From Bacillota bacterium (lineage in GTDB: Bacteria > Bacillota > Clostridia > Christensenellales > Aristaeellaceae), in the NCBI GenBank assembly GCA_023425025.1, contig JAFADG010000043.1, positions 62,001 through 126,000 of the forward strand: DNA of 64,000 nucleotides, given 5' to 3'. The notes under the pieces are model-generated. The model had not been told where the DNA came from and ran no database searches. It saw only the letters and a program-made list of their open reading frames with translations. Made by a program: the position numbers and the translations under genes. This document shows, piece by piece, positions 60,655-64,000 of this stretch (position 1 is the stretch's first letter; each line of letters starts with the position of its first letter).

Positions 60655-61613
60655 ACCACCTTTTGGCTTTTGTCATCGGCTTCGGACTGGATCTTCTCTT
60701 TGGCGATCCCCATGGCTTTCCCCATATCGTGGTCGGCATGGGGAAAATGATTTCCTTGTTGGAAAAGCAGCTTCGAAGGTTGTTTGCCAAAACAAAGGCC
60801 GGGGAGCTTGCGGGCGGTATCGTGCTGGTTATCCTCATGTGCGTACTTCCCTTTGGCGGGACATATGCGGCTTTGAGGCTTTTGTATCTGATCCACCCCC
60901 TGCTATCCCTGGCAGCGGAAAGCTTTTTATGCTGGCAATGCCTGGCTTTAAGGTGCCTGAAGGATGAAAGCCTACCGGTGTACCATGCTCTTCAAAAGAG
61001 TGATCTTCAAGCGGCACGCAAAGCCGTCAGCATGATCGTGGGCCGGGATACCGCCAGCCTGGATGAGGCCGGGGTCACCCGGGCGGCAGTGGAAACCGTG
61101 GCGGAAAATACCACCGACGGCGTGATCTCTCCCATGCTGTTCCTGGCGCTGGGCGGCGCGCCGCTGGGGGTATTGTACAAAGCGATCAACACCATGGACA
61201 GCATGGTGGGATACCGCAATGAAAAGTATCTGTACTTCGGGCGGGCCGCCGCCCGGCTGGACGACGCGGCGAATTTTCTCTGTGCCCGGCTTGCCGCGCT
61301 CTTGATGATCCTTGCGGCCTTTTTGACGGGCATGGATGGGAAGGGTGCCTGGCACATTTTCAAAAGAGACCGGTATTGCCACAAAAGCCCCAACTCCGCC
61401 CAAACGGAAGCGGTGTGCGCCGGCGCGCTGCGTGTGCGCCTGGGCGGGGATGGGTACTACTTTGGCAAGCTTGTAAAAAAGCCCACCATTGGCGATGATA
61501 CAAGGCCGGTGGAGCCGCAGGATATTATCAGAAGCCACCGGCTGCTGTACACTGCGTCCTTTCTGTGCTTCGCGCTTTGCCTTCTTGCGAAGGGGGCGGT
61601 TTTGTGGCTTTGA
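60651..61613 (+). CDS. cbiB: Adenosylcobinamide-phosphate synthase CbiB
   Basis: 320 residues with several membrane segments. CbiB motifs are GFGLDLLFGDPHGFPH near the start, VETVAENTTDGVISPML in the middle, INTMDSMVGYRNEKYLYFG and SPNSAQTEAVCAGAL. It attaches aminopropanol phosphate to adenosylcobyric acid. It overlaps the next gene by 10 bases. Confidence 0.93.
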   Translation: MNHLLAFVIGFGLDLLFGDPHGFPHIVVGMGKMISLLEKQLRRLFAKTKAGELAGGIVLVILMCVLPFGGTYAALRLLYLIHPLLSLAAESFLCWQCLALRCLKDESLPVYHALQKSDLQAARKAVSMIVGRDTASLDEAGVTRAAVETVAENTTDGVISPMLFLALGGAPLGVLYKAINTMDSMVGYRNEKYLYFGRAAARLDDAANFLCARLAALLMILAAFLTGMDGKGAWHIFKRDRYCHKSPNSAQTEAVCAGALRVRLGGDGYYFGKLVKKPTIGDDTRPVEPQDIIRSHRLLYTASFLCFALCLLAKGAVLWL

Positions 61614-62683
61614 CCCACGGCGGGGATACGGAAGGGTTTTTGCTTGTGCATGGCTATGAACCCCTGGACTTTTCCGCCAATGTGAATCCTCTGGGCACGC
61701 CGGACACCGTGGCACAGGCCATACGGGAGGCGGCTGGGAAGCTTGACGCGTATCCTGATCCCCTGTGCCGCAGGCTGACACATGCGATTGCGAAGCACGA
61801 GGGACTGTCGGAAAAGCTTGTGCTGTGCGGCAACGGCGCGGCGGATTTGATCTGGCGGCTGGCATTGGCGGTCAAGCCACGCTGCGCCCTGATCACCTCT
61901 CCCACATTTTCGGAGTATGAATTGGCCCTGTCCGCAGTTTCCTGCGATGTGCGCCGCTATCTATTGGATATAAGGGACAGCTTCGCGTTGACGGAGGATT
62001 TCCTGAAGGCGCTGACTCCGGATATCGATATGGTGTTCCTTTGCAACCCCAACAATCCTACTGGCCTGACCATCGCGCTGGGGCTCCTTCGTGCCATCTC
62101 CGACGCCTGTAAAGAGAGGAATATCCTGCTGGTGGTGGACGAATGCTTCAATGGATTTGTGGAACAGCCTGAAGCGCATACTTTAAGAAACCGGCTTGCT
62201 TGCGGTGACAGACACATACTTATATTAAAGGCTTTTACAAAGCTGTACGGCATGGCTGGCGCCCGGCTGGGGTACTGCATGTGTGTGGATGAAGCGCTGC
62301 TTGAAAAAATCCGGCTGGCCGGGCAGCCTTGGGCTGTATCCTCTCTGGCCCAGGCGGCGGGTATCGCCGCTTTACAGGCACAGGACTATGTGAACGAAAC
62401 GAAGCGGCTGATACGGGCAGAGAGAGAATATCTTCGCAGCGCTCTTCTTTCCCTTGGCCTGACAATGGTAAGCGGCGAGGCCAATTATCTGTTTTTTCAT
62501 GCAGATATCCCCGCGCTGACCAGCCAAATGGCATCAAGGGGCATCCTCATCCGGGACTGTTCTAATTATCCCGGCCTGCAAGCCGGGTATTACCGCATCG
62601 CCGTGCGTACGCATACCGAAAACGGCCGGCTGATCGGGGCTATGCAGGCATGCATAAAGGAGGTATCATGGCAAAATCGCTGA
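61604..62683 (+). CDS. cobD: Threonine-phosphate decarboxylase CobD (aminotransferase class I/II fold)
   Basis: 359 residues from the GTG at 61604 with AGGGGG 8 bases upstream; the longer frame lies fully inside cbiB. The start HGGDTEGFLLVHGYEPLDFSANVNPLG is typical of CobD; CNPNNPTGL, VVDECFNGF and the PLP lysine in ILKAFTKLYGMAG follow in order. It decarboxylates threonine phosphate to aminopropanol phosphate, the substrate of CbiB. A histidinol-phosphate aminotransferase is the closest alternative, but the operon argues for CobD. Confidence 0.9.
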   Translation: MALTHGGDTEGFLLVHGYEPLDFSANVNPLGTPDTVAQAIREAAGKLDAYPDPLCRRLTHAIAKHEGLSEKLVLCGNGAADLIWRLALAVKPRCALITSPTFSEYELALSAVSCDVRRYLLDIRDSFALTEDFLKALTPDIDMVFLCNPNNPTGLTIALGLLRAISDACKERNILLVVDECFNGFVEQPEAHTLRNRLACGDRHILILKAFTKLYGMAGARLGYCMCVDEALLEKIRLAGQPWAVSSLAQAAGIAALQAQDYVNETKRLIRAEREYLRSALLSLGLTMVSGEANYLFFHADIPALTSQMASRGILIRDCSNYPGLQAGYYRIAVRTHTENGRLIGAMQACIKEVSWQNR

Positions 62684-64000
62684 TGATCCAAGGCACCATG
62701 TCCAGCGCGGGAAAGAGCCTCATTACCGCCGGGCTGTGCCGCATTTTTCACCAAGATGGCTATCGCGTTGCCCCTTTCAAAAGTCAAAACATGGCCCTGA
62801 ACAGCTTTATCACCAGAGAAGGACTGGAGATGGGCCGGGCCCAGGTGATGCAGGCGGAGGCGGCCGGCGTGGAGCCTTCGGTGTTGATGAACCCGATCCT
62901 GTTAAAACCCAACAGCGATATGGGCAGTCAGGTCATCGTGAACGGTGAAGTGCTGGGCAACATGCGGGCAGTGGACTATTTCGCCTATAAGCCCAAGCTG
63001 CGCCCCGCCATCATGGAAGCTTACAACCGGCTGGCTTCCCAACACGATATCATCGCCATCGAGGGGGCGGGCAGCCCGGCGGAAATCAACTTAAAGGCCG
63101 ATGACATCGTGAACATGGGTATGGCGGAAATGGCCGACGCGCCGGTGCTGCTGGTCGGCGACATCGACCGGGGCGGAGTGTTTGCCAGCCTATACGGCAC
63201 AGTCGAGTTGGTGACAAAAAACGAACGTGCCCGGATCAAGGGCTTTATCATCAACAAGTTCCGGGGGGATGTGAAGCTGCTGGAATCGGGGCTTACCATG
63301 ATCGAAGACCTGACCCATATCCCCGTTCTTGGTGTGGTTCCCTATCTGCGCCTGGATATTGCGGATGAGGACAGCGTGACCGAGCGCTTCCGTAAAAAGG
63401 ATACGGGAAAGCTCCTGGACATCGCGGTCATCCGGCTTCCCCGCATTTCCAATTTCACCGATTTTGACGCCCTGGCAAGAATGGAACCGGTGGGTTTGCG
63501 CTACGTGGATCATGCGAGCCAGTTGAAGACGCCTGATCTTGTCATTCTCCCCGGCACAAAAAATACCATGGCGGATTTGGTATGGCTGCGTGAAAACGGT
63601 CTGGAAACAGCCGTTCAAAAGCTTGCGGCCGCCGGCACGCTGATCCTGGGCATCTGCGGCGGGTATCAAATGCTGGGCGAAACCCTTTTTGACCCTGAAG
63701 GCATGGAACACGGCGGGCAAATGCGGGGCATGGCGCTGATGCCTACGGATACCACATTTATGGCCCGAAAGACGCGCACGCGGGTATCGGGCAAGGTGCG
63801 CCTGCCGGACGGCCTTTTATCGGCGCTGTCAGGCGCCGCTTTTGAGGGATATGAGATCCATATGGGCCAAACCACCCTGCACGATGGTGTTTTGCCCTTC
63901 GTTGAGCTTTCGGATGGACAGCCGGACGGGGCGGTATACGAAAACATCTTTGGCAGCTATGTCCATGGCCTTTTGGACGGCGCCCTGGGCACGGCCATCG
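62668..64000 (+). CDS. cbiP: Cobyric acid synthase CbiP/CobQ (3' end outside window)
   Basis: 444 codons are visible and no stop is reached. AAAGGAGG lies before the ATG, which overlaps cobD by 16 bases. The N-terminal ATPase loop is IQGTMSSAGKSLITAGLCR, then FKSQNMALNSF and IEGAGSPAEINL. The C-terminal class I glutaminase has its nucleophile cysteine near residue 330 (LGICGGYQMLG) and the later GYEIHMGQT region; the catalytic histidine may be in SYVHGLL near the edge. It amidates adenosylcobyrinic acid a,c-diamide to cobyric acid. Normal length is about 500 residues, so about 50 residues lie outside. Confidence 0.95.
   Translation, partial: MAKSLMIQGTMSSAGKSLITAGLCRIFHQDGYRVAPFKSQNMALNSFITREGLEMGRAQVMQAEAAGVEPSVLMNPILLKPNSDMGSQVIVNGEVLGNMRAVDYFAYKPKLRPAIMEAYNRLASQHDIIAIEGAGSPAEINLKADDIVNMGMAEMADAPVLLVGDIDRGGVFASLYGTVELVTKNERARIKGFIINKFRGDVKLLESGLTMIEDLTHIPVLGVVPYLRLDIADEDSVTERFRKKDTGKLLDIAVIRLPRISNFTDFDALARMEPVGLRYVDHASQLKTPDLVILPGTKNTMADLVWLRENGLETAVQKLAAAGTLILGICGGYQMLGETLFDPEGMEHGGQMRGMALMPTDTTFMARKTRTRVSGKVRLPDGLLSALSGAAFEGYEIHMGQTTLHDGVLPFVELSDGQPDGAVYENIFGSYVHGLLDGALGTAI

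Overview
The window looks like a chromosomal segment of a Gram-positive, GC-rich member of the Clostridia (Bacillota). The signs are strong AGGAGG-type ribosome sites, frequent GTG/TTG starts, tRNA genes with encoded CCA, carbohydrate ABC operons of the class-I sugar type, QueH, a YetF/DUF421 protein and cobalamin salvage genes. A finer assignment (a Christensenellales- or Oscillospirales-like gut bacterium) is inference. The flanks are GC-rich. The block from about 24.7 to 48.0 kb is visibly more AT-rich and has other codon habits, so it reads as acquired DNA.

Layout. (1) 1-11.25 kb, plus strand: a surface glycopolymer cluster with a CDP-glycerol/ribitol-type polymerase (cut by the left edge), an IspD/TarI cytidylyltransferase, a nucleotidyltransferase-kinase fusion, a SIS isomerase, a HAD phosphatase, a DUF115/Maf-like protein, a GT9-like protein, a CMP-sugar synthetase and a methyltransferase. 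(2) 11.4-24.4 kb: sugar use, with GH42, a TIM-barrel isomerase, a sugar ABC importer (binding protein and two permeases, no ATPase here), a LacI regulator, an aldose epimerase and GH39; also a YeiH-family exporter and an esterase. Two tRNA-Ser genes close this part. (3) 24.7-32.6 kb: a defence-like block. A recombinase-like protein without catalytic residues is followed by a tight operon of N6-adenine methylase, a protein with two GHKL ATPase domains, a receiver-domain protein and an HNH nuclease; a separate HNH nuclease follows. (4) 32.6-47.8 kb: two related copies of a secretion/stress locus (solute-binding proteins, small secreted proteins, an ABC-2 transporter, a lipoprotein, a sigma factor and a DUF4367-type membrane protein). 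These are interleaved with one intact tyrosine integrase and two fragments of close relatives, which suggests stepwise accretion of related integrative elements. Each copy of the locus also holds a predicted ~65-nt structured RNA. (5) 48.1-54.2 kb: ordinary chromosomal genes (flavin reductase, MerR, YetF, QueH, LysR, DinB-like, DapF-like, RpiA). (6) 54.3 kb to the end: a cobalamin riboswitch and terminator in front of a corrinoid import and late cobalamin assembly operon, cut by the right edge inside cobyric acid synthase.

The points most worth following are the methylase/double-GHKL/receiver/HNH operon with its dead recombinase neighbour, the pair of covarying small RNAs, and the DapF-like protein that lacks both catalytic cysteines.
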